NCBI GenBank assembly: GCA_015698045.1 | Contig: BLAL01000020.1 | Coordinates: forward strand, 372,001-436,000 | Reading direction: 5' to 3' | Length of the DNA stretch: 64,000 nucleotides | Source: Rhizophagus clarus | Lineage: Eukaryota; Glomeromycota; Glomeromycetes; Glomerales; Glomeraceae | Shown: piece by piece, positions 24,450 through 37,429 of the stretch | Numbering within the stretch: the first letter of the stretch is position 1 | Layout of the letters: each line of letters starts with the position of its first letter | Notes under the pieces: model-generated | Databases searched by the model: none | What the model was told of the DNA's origin: nothing | What the model saw: the letters and a program-made list of their open reading frames with translations, nothing else | Position numbers and translations under genes: made by a program

Positions 24450-27400
24450 TTTTTAGATATAATGATTTCCATCAATATTGAACCTAGAAAGATGATTTTA
24501 CCAGATCTTGATGGGACAAATCAAAAGGTATAAAATTTATTGTAATATGATCATTGGTTAAGGTTTTATAATCAATAATTCTAACAGAAATAAAAAAAAA
24601 TATTATATAATTTTTATAATAAACTTTAGATATAATGAATTCCGTCAATATTGAACCTAGAAAGATGATCTTACCACCATTAGATTCGTCTCGTCAAGAT
24701 GAATCCAATGATATAAAATTCTTTGTGATTTGACCACTGGTTAAGGTTTTACAAGCAAAAATTTTAATGATAATATTATAACTTTAAATGTAATGATATT
24801 GAACCTAGAAAGATGATTTTATTACCATTAGATTGATCTTGATGGAAGAAATCAAAAGGTATAATATTTATTGTAATATGATCATTGGTTAAGGTTTTAT
24901 AATCAATAATTCTAACAGAAATGAAAAAATATTATATAATTTTTATAATAAACTTTAGATATAATGATTTCCATCAATATTGAACCTAGAAAGATGATCT
25001 TACCACCATTAGATTCGTCACATCAAGGCGAATCTAATGATATAAATTTCTTTGTGTTTCGATCACTGGTTAAGATTTTATGACATATTATAACTTTAAA
25101 TGTAATAATATCAAACCTAGAAAGATAATATTACTACCATTAGATTGATCTTGATGGAAGAAATCAAAAGGTATAAAATTTATTGTAATATGATCATTGG
25201 TTAAGGTTTTATAATCAATAATTCTAACAGAAATAAAAAAAAATATTATATAATTTTTATAATAAACTTTAGATATAATGAACTCCGTCAATATTGAACC
25301 TAGAAAGATGATCTTACCACCATTAGATTCGTCTCGTCAAGGCGAATCTAATGATATAAAACTCTTTGTGATTTGATTACTGGTTAAGGTTACGACCAAT
25401 AATTTTAATGATGATATTATGTAATGATATTGAATCTAGAAAGATGATTTTATCACTATTAGATTGATCTTGATGGAAGAAATCAAAAGGTATAAAATTT
25501 ATTGTAATATGATCATTGGTTAAGGTTTTATAATCAATAATTCTAATAGAAATAAAAAAATATTATATGATTTTTATAATAAACTTTAGATATAATGAAC
25601 TCTGTCAATATTGAACCTAGAAAGATGATCTTACCACCATTAGATTCGTCTCGTCAAGGCGAATCTAATGATATAAAACTCTTTGTGATTTGATTACTGG
25701 TTAAGGTTACGACCAATAATTTTAATGATGATATTATGTAATGATATTGAATCTAGAAAGATGATTTTATCACTATTAGATTGATCTTGATGGAAGAAAT
25801 CAAAAGGTATAAAATTTATTGTAATATGATCATTGGTTAAGGTTTTATAATCAATAATTCTAACAAAAATAAAAAAATATTATGATTTTTATAATAAACT
25901 TTAGATATAATGAACTCTGTCAATATTGAACCTAGAAAGATGATCTTACCACCATTAGATTCGTCTCGTCAAGGCGAATCTAATGACATAAAACTCTTTG
26001 TGATTTGATTACTGGTTAAGGTTACGACCAATAATTTTAATGATGATATTATGTAATGATATTGAATCTAGAAAGATGATTTTATCACTATTAGATTGAT
26101 CTTGATGGAAGAAATCAAAAGGTATAAAATTTATTGTAATATGATCATTGGTTAAGGTTTTATAATCAATAATTCTAACAGAAATAAAAAAATATTATAT
26201 GATTTTTATAATAAACTTTAGATATAATGAACTCCGTCAATATTGAACCTAGAAAGATGATCTTACCACCATTAGATTCGTCTCGTCAAGGCGAATCTAA
26301 TGATATAAAACTCTTTGTGATTTGATTACTGGTTAAGGTTACGACTAATAATTTTAATGATGATATTATGTAATGATATTGAATCTAGAAAGATGATTTT
26401 ATCACTATTAGATTGATCTTGATGGAAGAAATCAAAAGGTATAAAATTTATTGTAATATGATCATTGGTTAAGGTTTTATAATCAATAATTCTAACAAAA
26501 ATAAAAAAATATTATGATTTTTATAATAAACTTTAGATATAATGAACTCTGTCAATATTGAACCTAGAAAGATGATCTTACCACCATTAGATTCGTCTCG
26601 TCAAGGCGAATCTAATGACATAAAACTCTTTGTGATTTGATTACTGGTTAAGGTTACGACCAATAATTTTAATGATGATATTATGTAATGATATTGAATC
26701 TAGAAAGATGATTTTATCACTATTAGATTGATCTTGATGGAAGAAATCAAAAGGTATAAAATTTATTGTAATATGATCATTGGTTAAGGTTTTATAATCA
26801 ATAATTCTAACAGAAATAAAAAAATATTATATGATTTTTATAATAAACTTTAGATATAATGAACTCCGTCAATATTGAACCTAGAAAGATGATCTTACCA
26901 CCATTAGATTCGTCTCGTCAAGGCGAATCTAATGATATAAAACTCTTTGTGATTTGATTACTGGTTAAGGTTACGACTAATAATTTTAATGATGATATTA
27001 TGTAATGATATTGAATCTAGAAAGATGATTTTATCACTATTAGATTGATCTTGATGGAAGAAATCAAAAGGTATAAAATTTATTGTAATATGATCATTGG
27101 TTAAGGTTTTATAATCAATAATTCTAACAAAAATAAAAAAATATTATGATTTTTATAATAAACTTTAGATATAATGAACTCTGTCAATATTGAACCTAGA
27201 AAGATGATCTTACCACCATTAGATTCGTCTCGTCAAGGCGAATCTAATGACATAAAACTCTTTGTGATTTGATTACTGGTTAAGGTTACGACCAATAATT
27301 TTAATGATGATATTATGTAATGATATTGAATCTAGAAAGATGATTTTATCACTATTAGATTGATCTTGATGGAAGAAATCAAAAGGTATAAAATTTATTG

Positions 27401-29450
27401 TAATATGATCATTGGTTAAGGTTTTATAATCAATAATTCTAACAGAAATAAAAAAATATTATATGATTTTTATAATAAACTTTAGATATAATGAACTCCG
27501 TCAATATTGAACCTAGAAAGATGATCTTACCACCATTAGATTCGTCTCGTCAAGGCGAATCTAATGATATAAAACTCTTTGTGATTTGATTACTGGTTAA
27601 GGTTACGACTAATAATTTTAATGATGATATTATGTAATGATATTGAATCTAGAAAGATGATTTTATCACTATTAGATTGATCTTGATGGAAGAAATCAAA
27701 AGGTATAAAATTTATTGTAATATGATCATTGGTTAAGGTTTTATAATCAATAATTCTAACAAAAATAAAAAAATATTATGATTTTTATAATAAACTTTAG
27801 ATATAATGAACTCTGTCAATATTGAACCTAGAAAGATGATCTTACCACCATTAGATTCGTCTCGTCAAGGCGAATCTAATGACATAAAACTCTTTGTGAT
27901 TTGATTACTGGTTAAGGTTACGACCAATAATTTTAATGATGATATTATGTAATGATATTGAATCTAGAAAGATGATTTTATCACTATTAGATTGATCTTG
28001 ATGGAAGAAATCAAAAGGTATAAAATTTATTGTAATATGATCATTGGTTAAGGTTTTATAATCAATAATTCTAACAGAAATAAAAAAATATTATATGATT
28101 TTTATAATAAACTTTAGATATAATGAACTCCGTCAATATTGAACCTAGAAAGATGATCTTACCACCATTAGATTCGTCTCGTCAAGGCGAATCTAATGAT
28201 ATAAAACTCTTTGTGATTTGATTACTGGTTAAGGTTACGACTAATAATTTTAATGATGATATTATGTAATGATATTGAATCTAGAAAGATGATTTTATCA
28301 CTATTAGATTGATCTTGATGGAAGAAATCAAAAGGTATAAAATTTATTGTAATATGATCATTGGTTAAGGTTTTATAATCAATAATTCTAACAAAAATAA
28401 AAAAATATTATGATTTTTATAATAAACTTTAGATATAATGAACTCTGTCAATATTGAACCTAGAAAGATGATCTTACCACCATTAGATTCGTCTCGTCAA
28501 GGCGAATCTAATGACATAAAACTCTTTGTGATTTGATTACTGGTTAAGGTTACGACCAATAATTTTAATGATGATATTATGTAATGATATTGAATCTAGA
28601 AAGATGATTTTATCACTATTAGATTGATCTTGATGGAAGAAATCAAAAGGTATAAAATTTATTGTAATATGATCATTGGTTAAGGTTTTATAATCAATAA
28701 TTCTAACAGAAATAAAAAAATATTATATGATTTTTATAATAAACTTTAGATATAATGAACTCCGTCAATATTGAACCTAGAAAGATGATCTTACCACCAT
28801 TAGATTCGTCTCGTCAAGGCGAATCTAATGATATAAAACTCTTTGTGATTTGATTACTGGTTAAGGTTACGACCAATAATTTTAATGATGATATTATGTA
28901 ATGATATTGAATCTAGAAAGATGATTTTATCACTATTAGATTGATCTTGATGGAAGAAATCAAAAGGTATAAAATTTATTGTAATATGATCATTGGTTAA
29001 GGTTTTATAATAATTCTAACAGAAATAAAAAAATATTATATGATTTTTATAATAAACTTTAGATATAATGAACTCCGTCAATATTGAACCTAGAAAGATG
29101 ATCTTACCACCATTAGATTCGTCTCGTCAAGGCGAATCTAATGATATAAAACTCTTTGTGATTTGACCACTGGTTAAGATTTTACGATCAATAATTTTAA
29201 TGATAATATTATAACTTTAAATGTAATGATATTGAACCTAGAAAGATGATTTTACCACCATTAGATTGAACAAATCAAAAGGTATAAAATTTATTGTAAT
29301 ATGATCACTGGTTAAGGTTTTATAATCAATAATTCTGACAGAAATAAAAATATCATATAATTCTCATAATAATTTTAGATATAATGATCTCCATCAATAT
29401 CGACCCTAGAAAAATGATCTTACTACCATTAGATTCATCTCAATGAAGCG
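24450..29450 (+). repeat. Exon-derived tandem array with 632-bp higher-order repeat
   Basis: The anchor aactcYgtca occurs at 25281, 25598, 25913, 26230, 26545, 26862, 27177, 27494, 27809, 28126, 28441, 28758 and 29071. Steps alternate 317 and 315, so every second unit is exactly 632 bp away; the last step is 313. Each unit is itself a dimer of two related halves, both carrying a ctagaaagatgat core and ggttaaggtt. The outer copies (24450-25280 and 29071-29450) are more diverged. Each half resembles an exon and intron: acceptor actttag, then ATGAACTCCGTCAATATTGA, encoding a conserved NIEPRKMIL block, and a caaaaggtataa donor in the second half. In one half the frame ends at a tga after 32 codons. 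A 9-bp dyad (ttagattcg and cgaatctaa) occurs in each unit. Confidence 0.95.
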
Positions 29451-29559
29451 ATTCAACTTCATCTTTTTATGATTTCTGGATGCCAAGTAATTCTACAAAT
29501 TAAATTTATTAATGTTATACCTTAATTTTTAGCAAATGAATTAATTTTAGATGTAATAA

Positions 29560-30231
29560 TATATATAACCTAGGAGTAGCATAATTTTATGCGGGCCATT
29601 AGCGGCCTTTCTATTGGATATCCAGGATCCTGTTTAATAACTAAGGCATCAGGCGCTCCAATTACAATAACCTCATATTCAAAGATACGTTGTCATTGTT
29701 AATATCGAAACCGGGAGAAAACATTTTGATGATGATGATATTCCGTGTATTGATTGCATGACCTCCGAATTGTCTTCAATAGTGAATCATAAACTCGCGT
29801 CGGATTCAAAATTTATTTTGAATTTTGTTTTGTCTACCTAAGGTAAACTTATTAATATAACCTAAATATGTACGACTACAAATATTTTAAAAACATGTAA
29901 ACTTAAATTTTTAGATACAATAAGGAAAAAAAACTTTTAAAGGAACCTATATCATCACCATCACCAAGCTTCTCGACATGTGATCAAATGTCCGTATATT
30001 ATGAAATTTTGCTTACAAACGACAAATCAGATCATTAGCCGTACGATACGATCGAATGACATAGCTGATATCTAACCATGACGGATCTACATGATTTTCA
30101 TCCTAATCACACTTACGACTCTTTGTAATACCCGTATTTTCAAGTTATAAACTTTACCTTCAAGTGAGCTTAGACACCTACGATTTTGACAAAGAATATA
30201 ACAAGAAAAAGTTGCAAAGAATTCAGAGATA
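29560..30231 (+). pseudogene. Plus-strand gene remnant just beyond the satellite
   Basis: Coding-like pieces in different frames follow the array. About 29610-29690 reads SIGYPGSCLITKASGAPITI. 29698-29838 reads VNIETGRKHFDDDDIPCIDC, then MTSELSSIVNHKLASDSKFI. About 29950-30020 reads EPISSPSPSFSTCDQMSVYY. About 30172-30231 is a candidate last exon, DTYDFDKEYNKKKLQRIQR. The NIETGRKHF block resembles the NIEPRKMIL block repeated in the array, so the array may have arisen from an exon of this gene. Stops and indels separate the pieces, though some could be introns. Family unknown. Confidence 0.5.
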
Positions 30232-30914
30232 GATATATTTGTGGGGTTAATTGTAAAAATCGACTTAGAATTAAAATATTATGAATATAAGTAGAGAAGG
30301 CCTTTTTTTTATTAAATGAAGCTGAAGAGATGAGATAATTTTAAGATTATCATGAAGAGTTATATAATTTATATTTGTTAAGATGATGATGAATATGATA
30401 ATAAAATGATCCTATATTTAAATTGAAGGTTTACAAAACGATCAAAGGTATTCCTTTATTATTAATTTCGTCAATTTATTAATTGGAATATAATTCTAAC
30501 GTGTTTTTATTCGTAAAAATAGGATTTAGATTCGCACGCAGTATGATTTTGGCACTCCTGTTATGGAAAATCGGTGATTTCTCCAAAACCTGCGAGGTCC
30601 CGTCTTTGTTGAGTTGTCTATTGAGGTAGAAAAGCGGCAGAAAGAATAAAAATCAAACTGTACAGTAACAGAAACTAAGTAATCCATACTTACTATGTTC
30701 AATTTCTTAATTACAACCAATGGACTATAACAAAAATTTATCGCTCAATTATTCATTAAGGACTATAATGAATTATCCGATTGCTCGATGTGGAAAATGG
30801 AATCATATACTTGTCTTGATTTTGCGAGGGAATTTTTTTGTTGGAGATATCGTTGATATCTTTTTTAATTTCGGTCGTTCTTAATCTCAACTACTACACT
30901 GTATTTAAATAATC
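30232..30914. other. Mostly noncoding, one broken coding patch
   Basis: Around 30530-30640 the plus strand reads IRTQYDFGTPVMENR, then an in-frame TGA, then FLQNLRGPVFVELSIEVEKR. This looks like a decayed exon rather than an intact gene. The opposite-strand ORF here looks like its shadow. Confidence 0.35.
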
Positions 30915-31571
30915 ATGGTTACGCTATTTTCAACTTTTGCTTGCTTATCTTTCCCGAGTTTTGAATACAATGGATTAAATTCAAATTTCAAGGTAATTAT
31001 AACAAAATTAGTTATTTATTTTAAATAAAAAAAAAAATAATAATAATAGATAAATATTCTAACGTTTATTTTTTTGTTAAGAGGTCATCCATCCTTCAAA
31101 TCATACTAAGTTAATTATAATGATAAAATATGCGAAGATGTTATTTAGCCCAAAGACTGAGAGTTGAGGATCAAAGATTTTTAGAGTCCAAGATCCTGAT
31201 ATAGATGAATATGATACGGTTAGTTTAACAATACCGAGAAACTCTCCTTAAAGAAGAATCACCGAAAAAAAGAAGCGAGGGAATATAAAGAACTCAAGAA
31301 AGAGAATATTAACCAATAAGAGTCGTAAGCGTGATTTCAAGACGCAGAAAAGAACGCGTATGCAAGTAAGAAAAGCGTTATTCGAGGCGAAGATGGTGAC
31401 GCCGTCAAGAAAAACAATACGAACGATTAGAATTAGCATACATAGATCATGGTGATAGAGAATTACAAGAAGTGAGTAGATCTCAGAATGAAGTCCAGTT
31501 TCCCATCGTAGACATGAACAGTTATACATGGAATCAACAGGTTCGACAAAAGGAAAAAACATGATAAAAAT
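30915..31571 (+). pseudogene. Plus-strand gene or pseudogene with charged coiled-coil part
   Basis: Exon 1 (30915-30992) starts ATG, reads MVTLFSTFACLSFPSFEYNG then LNSNFK, and ends at a good donor (gtaatt). Further on, 31128-31200 reads AQRLRVEDQRFLESKILI, and an overlapping frame reads FRVQDPDIDEYDTVSLTIPR to 31251. From 31253 a K-, R- and E-rich helix appears in shifting frames (KKEAREYKELKKENINQ; FQDAEKNAYASKKS). It ends with ERLELAYIDHGDRELQEVSR then SQNEVQFPIVDMNSYTWNQQ before a stop at 31571. Several frameshifts are needed, so it is probably a pseudogene, although introns may explain one or two. The 110-aa minus-strand ORF over it looks like a shadow. No family recognised. Confidence 0.5.
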
Positions 31572-33010
31572 ATGAAACATAGAAAGGTATCATTATTAAT
31601 TTAAAAATTAAAAATTTGTTTAAAATCAATTTACATAATAGGTTTTTGATCAAAAAAACTTTTTTTTATAAATTTATACAGAGGGGTCGACGATAGATAT
31701 AATAGTAGTCGTATACAAAAAGGTATAATATATTATTATAGTCCATGCTATATATAATATTTTAGTGTATTAGATAGATCTCTTGAAATACAATGACTCT
31801 ATTGCTTTCATATGTCTAAGCTAGCGATTGACAAAAAAGTTCTTGTATCTGTAACATTCGAGATTGTTCAATAAAGAAAGATGGTACCGGAAGAAGATTT
31901 TCGATATATTGAGCGCACAAAAAGTTTATATCACATGTAGTGGAATAGGATGAGGAATATTTTTTAATATTAATGATTGTGATAAAGAAAAAATAATCTT
32001 TATCCGAGCGTGTAACATTGATGCAGGTAACATGAATTAATGTGTATAATGCAAACAGTATCATTGTTATGTTATTATATTTTATTAATTTACTGATGGT
32101 TTCTCATCACTCCTTTTATTTATTCCTTTATATTTTGACACTCCTTAGATATGACAAAAACGGATCGTGATCGTAAAGATCGAAACTCGTAATTAAAAGG
32201 CGTGTATCACGCCAAATAATTTGGAATGAAGAATGAATTGTCAAATGATATTAATGGAGCCTTAGTTCACAAAGGTTATCAGTTATGTATATATTTAATA
32301 TAGTTTGACGGGATTTTGGCAGTTGGAAGTTTTTGGCACTTCGGCAAATTTGCGTATATAATTAATTCAATTTGTCTTTTACCGAATGAAAGTCAACAAC
32401 GTATCATGATTTGATATACGATCCTCATGATGCTAAAAATCGTAGAAAATTTCTTTAAGTATAAAGTCAGACGCAGAAACATTATAGATTAGATATATGA
32501 TGGGTAGGACACAAAGATACGATAAGTGATCATGTATATAAATATGAAAAGACAATTTTTAAATAAATCATCTCATTATGACCAAAGAAAACATTCTGAA
32601 CATAAACATTTGATTATTTGTTAATTAGATTAATGATGTTTTCCTCCAAATCACTCTAATCACGTGATTAAATTGGACTAATTTACTACTGAACAAATAA
32701 TTATAACGAATAACTGCCGTGTTTGATTGGCTAAAGTTCACGTGACTGATAAATTGTGATTTGTGATAGAACTTTATAATAAGGGTGCCAGTATTACGGA
32801 ATGAAATTTAGAAACAATCATGAATGAGCGTTCTTTTATCTAATCTTCTTTTTAAAACAAAAGTCAACTGAAGTTAAAAAATTATTTATGTATATTAAAT
32901 ACTATGGTATGAATTATCAATGAATTTTTTGTTATTACTTATCAATAATATGATTTTGAGGTTTGATGAGATTTTGCGGCGAGGTTTGAGAAGTTTTATC
33001 GGGTTAGAGT
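31572..33010. other. Intergenic stretch with CACGTG/CCAAT-like motifs
   Basis: Largely noncoding. A plus-strand fragment near 31830-31910 (VTFEIVQ, then KMVPEEDFRYIERTKS) may be a coding relic. Around 32640-32760 there are tcacgtga motifs and a tgattgg (inverted CCAAT) close together, a combination that also appears near 53510-53580. No downstream gene is obvious for them. Confidence 0.35.
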
Positions 33011-33322
33011 TTATGAGGCTGAGATTCGTGAATTGTGAGGGATATAAAAGAGTGTGAAGTTGATATATAGAGTTATAGATATGTCTTCGTCTCTTCGATG
33101 ACCTGGATCATAAGTTATAACAGAATTGAGAATCGGAACGGATTGTTCGATATAGACGGAATAATTTGGATCGGTTGTATCGAATTTCGCTGTGTAAATG
33201 AAAACATTTATTCTGTTTTGGAGTTTTAGGTAAGAGTTATGGAAAAAGTCTATAAAAAAATGTGAATTTATGAAAATACAAGTGCATACATAAATAGCCT
33301 GATTGAACTTTAACCTGCGCAT
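33011..33322 (-). CDS. Hypothetical protein or exon, 103 codons
   Basis: An uninterrupted frame with an ATG at 33322 and a stop at 33011. The C-terminal half has protein-like composition (YTAKFDTTDPNYSVYIEQSV, then PILNSVITYDPGHRRDEDIS) and could be a beta-rich domain. The N-terminal 40 residues are F-, I- and N-rich and may instead be intron, with an acceptor such as acacag just before the better segment. No family recognised. It lies far from other intact genes. Confidence 0.35.
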   Translation of the reverse strand: MRRLKFNQAIYVCTCIFINSHFFIDFFHNSYLKLQNRINVFIYTAKFDTTDPNYSVYIEQSVPILNSVITYDPGHRRDEDISITLYINFTLFYIPHNSRISAS

Positions 33323-36300
33323 TGTGTAATAAATTAAGTCTGCATCTCATTTCCTGACAAAATTACGTTCTCTTTCAAATATTTAGTTTATTACAATAAA
33401 CAGACTTTGCGAATCGCTGATTAATTCCTAAATCGCTACATAAAATCAAATGCCTTCCTGTTAGTGATTATCATCTTTTGCTTTTATAATGAAATTTTAA
33501 TTCGTTTAATTGTTGTTATATTTTGGCCAGAATATACTAAAGCATTTAATTACAAGATGAATTCGAGGATATAGACTGAATTTCTTTTCTAGCGCAAACG
33601 ATCTGACGATCTAATTATGTATGCTTATACCGTATCTGTTCCGTACCAGTTTTGAGCGTATGTATTTATTACTACCGCTGAAATTGCAGGTATGACACAG
33701 GACTAAATATGCAAAAGATCATGCTTGTAATATCATTGAATTTACAAGCCTAATTATTAAAAAGAGTATTCAAATTACGTTTCCTACAGCTAATAATTCA
33801 AAATAAAAAAGTTAAAATCGCTCAATTGAAAACAAAAATAAGCAGTTTATAAATTTTTAATTAGTAAAATTTCTTAAGATATTAACTTTTTTACATTTGT
33901 GAGATTAACATATCAAAACTCGACATAACGAACCCTCCATTCATCGGTGACTTTGGTCACTAACTTTGGAATGATATGCGCTTATTTAAAGTTAACGTAA
34001 AAGTCTTATAGTAAGTTCTTAGATGCAGAAGTAAAAATTTTAGTAAGCGCGTAAAAAAAATTGCTTATTAATAAATGCTTAAAATCTTCAGGCAATCGTG
34101 ATAAATCGAATATTCGACAAAACTGGGATTTGGTATTATTTCGGATTTCCTTCTGGAACTGAATCCGTCATATTAGAACAATCATGATACACCAGGATCC
34201 CGAAAAATACACATGAAAGTTTGTTTAACCATATTAATAAAATTTCCAAAAGCCATAAAATTTTATTTGCATGATTTATCGCCACATCAAAATTTTTTTG
34301 AATTTTTATGTTTCTGACCGAAATAATGGTCTAGCAGTGGTTTAGCTGTAATATAAGTAACATTACTAAAATACTTTAAATAAAAAATTTTTTTTAACAA
34401 AATTTTCAAATTTTTAATGCGAATCAGTCATATTTATCACTATTTAAATTAAAATTTTTGACCTTGCGTTTTTTTAACTCTGGTCAAAATTATGATTTTT
34501 GTCCAGAATTAAGATCTGCAGCGATACAATATCTTATATATAATTCTGGCGATCTCCTACTGGTTAGTTACTGGTAAGTTATTAGTAGCATAACGCCTTG
34601 AAATTCCGTAGCTAAAATTCATTAATAGAAAAAGGCCGGCTTATAAACATTAAAAAAATTGCTTATTTTAATAATATAAATTATAAGGTCATAAGCAAAC
34701 TCGTATTAACCCTAGTAAAAAAATTTTGTCAATCATCTCTGACCTTTTATATGTATTTTTCGGGTCCCGATACACCGCATTTTATTAGATATTTTATAAA
34801 TCGGATTTGATTCCATATCAGCTATATCAAAAAAATCTTGATATATCGAATTTTTAATTTGACATTAATTTATCCTTTTTAAGCACATTTATATGTTATT
34901 ATAATTTAAAAAAAATTATAATTTAAAAAAAAAACAGAATTAAAGATTGATTATTTCAAGCCAAAATTATTCTGTTTTTTATTTCAATCTTTCCGCTATA
35001 GCATAAGGTTCCTATCCAAAAATTGTATATTTTCCGCCCGCTTCACTATTAAATTAATCCAATTATTGTATGCTTTCAAAATTAAAGTTTTTTTATACAT
35101 CCTATTTGATATAAAATAAAAATTATTCATTAGACTATCAAATTACACGGAACTAAGATAAAAATAAGATGATCTTAACAAATTTTCATATCTGGTACGG
35201 AGAATTTTTGCGCGTATGGGGCAAATTTGTACTGTATGCGGAAACACAGAGCGCTGACCTTCTTTCGTGTGCTGTTTATCAAAAATTATTATATATTTGT
35301 ACTAAGATACTTGTAAAAAATCCCAAGGTAAGGTAGTGATCGAAATTAATCAGGTGATTTCCCGTGTATTAGTGCAGTTCAAATTAATTTCCTTCTATGG
35401 CTGATTTATAAATATGACTTTAATTATTAATATCATGGAATTTATAATAATAAACAACAGCATATTGTGTAAAATTTATTATAAGTATATTTGATAAAAT
35501 CGGATTATTCAAATCATTATATCAAATTCTAACCTAATTTTTCATTTAAAACTTTAAAATTTGGCCTAATTTTTGAATTAAATTATGCGTTCAAGAATTA
35601 CTAACTTTTAGATTTTGAGAAATGTGATTGTTTAAGTGAATAACATATAAATAAAGACATAAAAAGTATACAAATATGTTCAATCTCCGTTAAAGCACTC
35701 ATAACGCACAAAATATTAAACCAGCGATCCGGTTTTAAAATATAAACTAGCCAAATGTGGATTTATTAAGTCAATATAACAATAAATTAATTGAATTATT
35801 ATGATTGGAAAGACTATGAAAAGCAACAAATTATCGAAAATTCTTAAATACTCATTTTAACAAATATTTTGATAATGAAAAATATTTTTCATTTTATTAT
35901 TGATTGATAATTGAAAATTTCGATCAGATAAAATAATTGACATGCTGCAATAATAACATGAAGAAACAAACTATGACTTAACTATATAGTTAATTAATGA
36001 GATGATTAATTAATATTGTCTAAGTAATTATAAATAATTTTTCATGCTTTAATTAATTTATCATTTAACATATTTTTAACACAAAAATTTTCTTTATAAA
36101 TACAAGTGTGTGAATCATATTGGGAAATTGAGCCTTCAGTTACATCAAAAGTACCCCAAAATAAACTTTTGTACCTTTTTTATTATATAAAGCTGTGTCT
36201 AACCCATTGTCCTAGCCTATTGTCAATGCAATAGATGTACAGAGTTAACTTTTATTTAATATTCACTATAATAATGTAAAGTGAAAATAATTCATCTTAT

Positions 36301-36374
36301 GTTAAAGTTGATTTCTTTAAATATGGCAAAGTATAGAATTAAAGCTGGCCAAAATTAATTAAATACGCCGATCA
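33323..36374. other. Gene-free repeat-derived DNA
   Basis: No protein-like frame of note. About 34440-34520 (actctggtcaaaattatga, gtccagaattaa) and a patch near 33525 resemble arms of the palindromic element at 36375-37200, so this looks like a repeat graveyard. The sequence gatttggtattatttcg at about 34126 recurs at 63964, which suggests another dispersed family. Confidence 0.5.
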
Positions 36375-37200
36375 ATAATTCATAATTCTGGCCGAAATTT
36401 TGTTAATTCTAGCCAAAATCGTATTTCTAGCCTGCTAAATTTTGTTAAATTGAATAATGCTGCATTTTTGCTAAAACCTATATCATCTAAATGCTTATTA
36501 AACTTATAGATACATTTTAACAAGTTTTAAAAGTCAAAATTTCTTTTTTGTTGGTTTGAAAGAATCTTATTATAAAAATTATGGTGATTGTAGAAGAATG
36601 AAAAATAGCTCATTGGAATTGTCTCATTGAGATGGTTGGGAATGGTAGTAAAACCGCACTTCCAGCATCAATAGGCGATTAAGTGTTAGATATAACGTGA
36701 TATCTTGCCACCCAATGGTTTAAAGGGATAAAAAATAGCTTATTAGGCTAATTGAGATGGTTCAGATGTAGTAAATTCGCATTTCTAGTATCAAAAATGT
36801 CGAGAAACTAAATATACTTTCTTATAATATAGATAACTCAGCATCTATTGATACTAGAAATGCGAATCCAATGAGCTATTTTCATCCTTTTGCAACCATT
36901 GGGCGGCGAGATATAATGTATCTAATATCTCATTACCTATTGATAGCTATATGTGATCACTTATGACAAAATATTCCAACTTTAAAATATCAAATTGGTG
37001 ATTTTTACAAGATTCTTTTAAACCAACTGAAAATTTGACTTTTAAAACTTGTCAAACTATATTTATGAGACTAATAAATATTTTGGATGATACCGATTTT
37101 GTGTTAAATTGCAAAATGAATGTTACATTTTAACAAAATTTAGGCCGGAATTACGATTTGGCCAGAATTAACAAAATTTCGGCCAGTATTATGAATCGAG
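36375..37200. mobile_element. Near-palindromic non-autonomous element, about 826 bp
   Basis: The left arm (attcataattctggccgaaa and onward for about 240 bp) matches the reverse complement of the right end, including gccgaaattttgttaattct and the farther block gacaagttttaaaagtcaaa. Inside, a segment with agctcattgg, gagatggtt and gcatttctagtatcaa occurs twice directly (about 36600 and 36725) and once inverted (about 36840-36890). Nearly the whole element can therefore fold back. No ORF. I could not fix a target-site duplication. Fold-back or MITE-type elements moved in trans are the natural class. Confidence 0.8.
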
Positions 37201-37429
37201 AATCGTTATTAAATAAGTTTTGTTTGATTTTGATTTTTAAACTTTGTAATATAATAAGTTAAATTAGGTGTGACATTTTCAATGACTGGTACATTTTAAG
37301 ATCATATGACATATAAATGATGATAATGATGATAGTGATGACAACACCCACCCCACCATATAACATAGTTTTTATATATTACTATTTACATTATTACTAT
37401 TTACTGTTTATCGCATAGCAAATGACTAG

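Noticed and set aside
25088-25291. 67-aa minus-strand ORF in the satellite
   Set aside because: Not preserved in the other units; chance frame in the array.
24450-29450. CRISPR-like array
   Set aside because: Repeats are contiguous and nested with no unique spacers, and the DNA is eukaryotic.
31248-31580. 110-aa minus-strand ORF
   Set aside because: The plus strand has the charged, protein-like frames; the minus ORF is their hydrophobic shadow.
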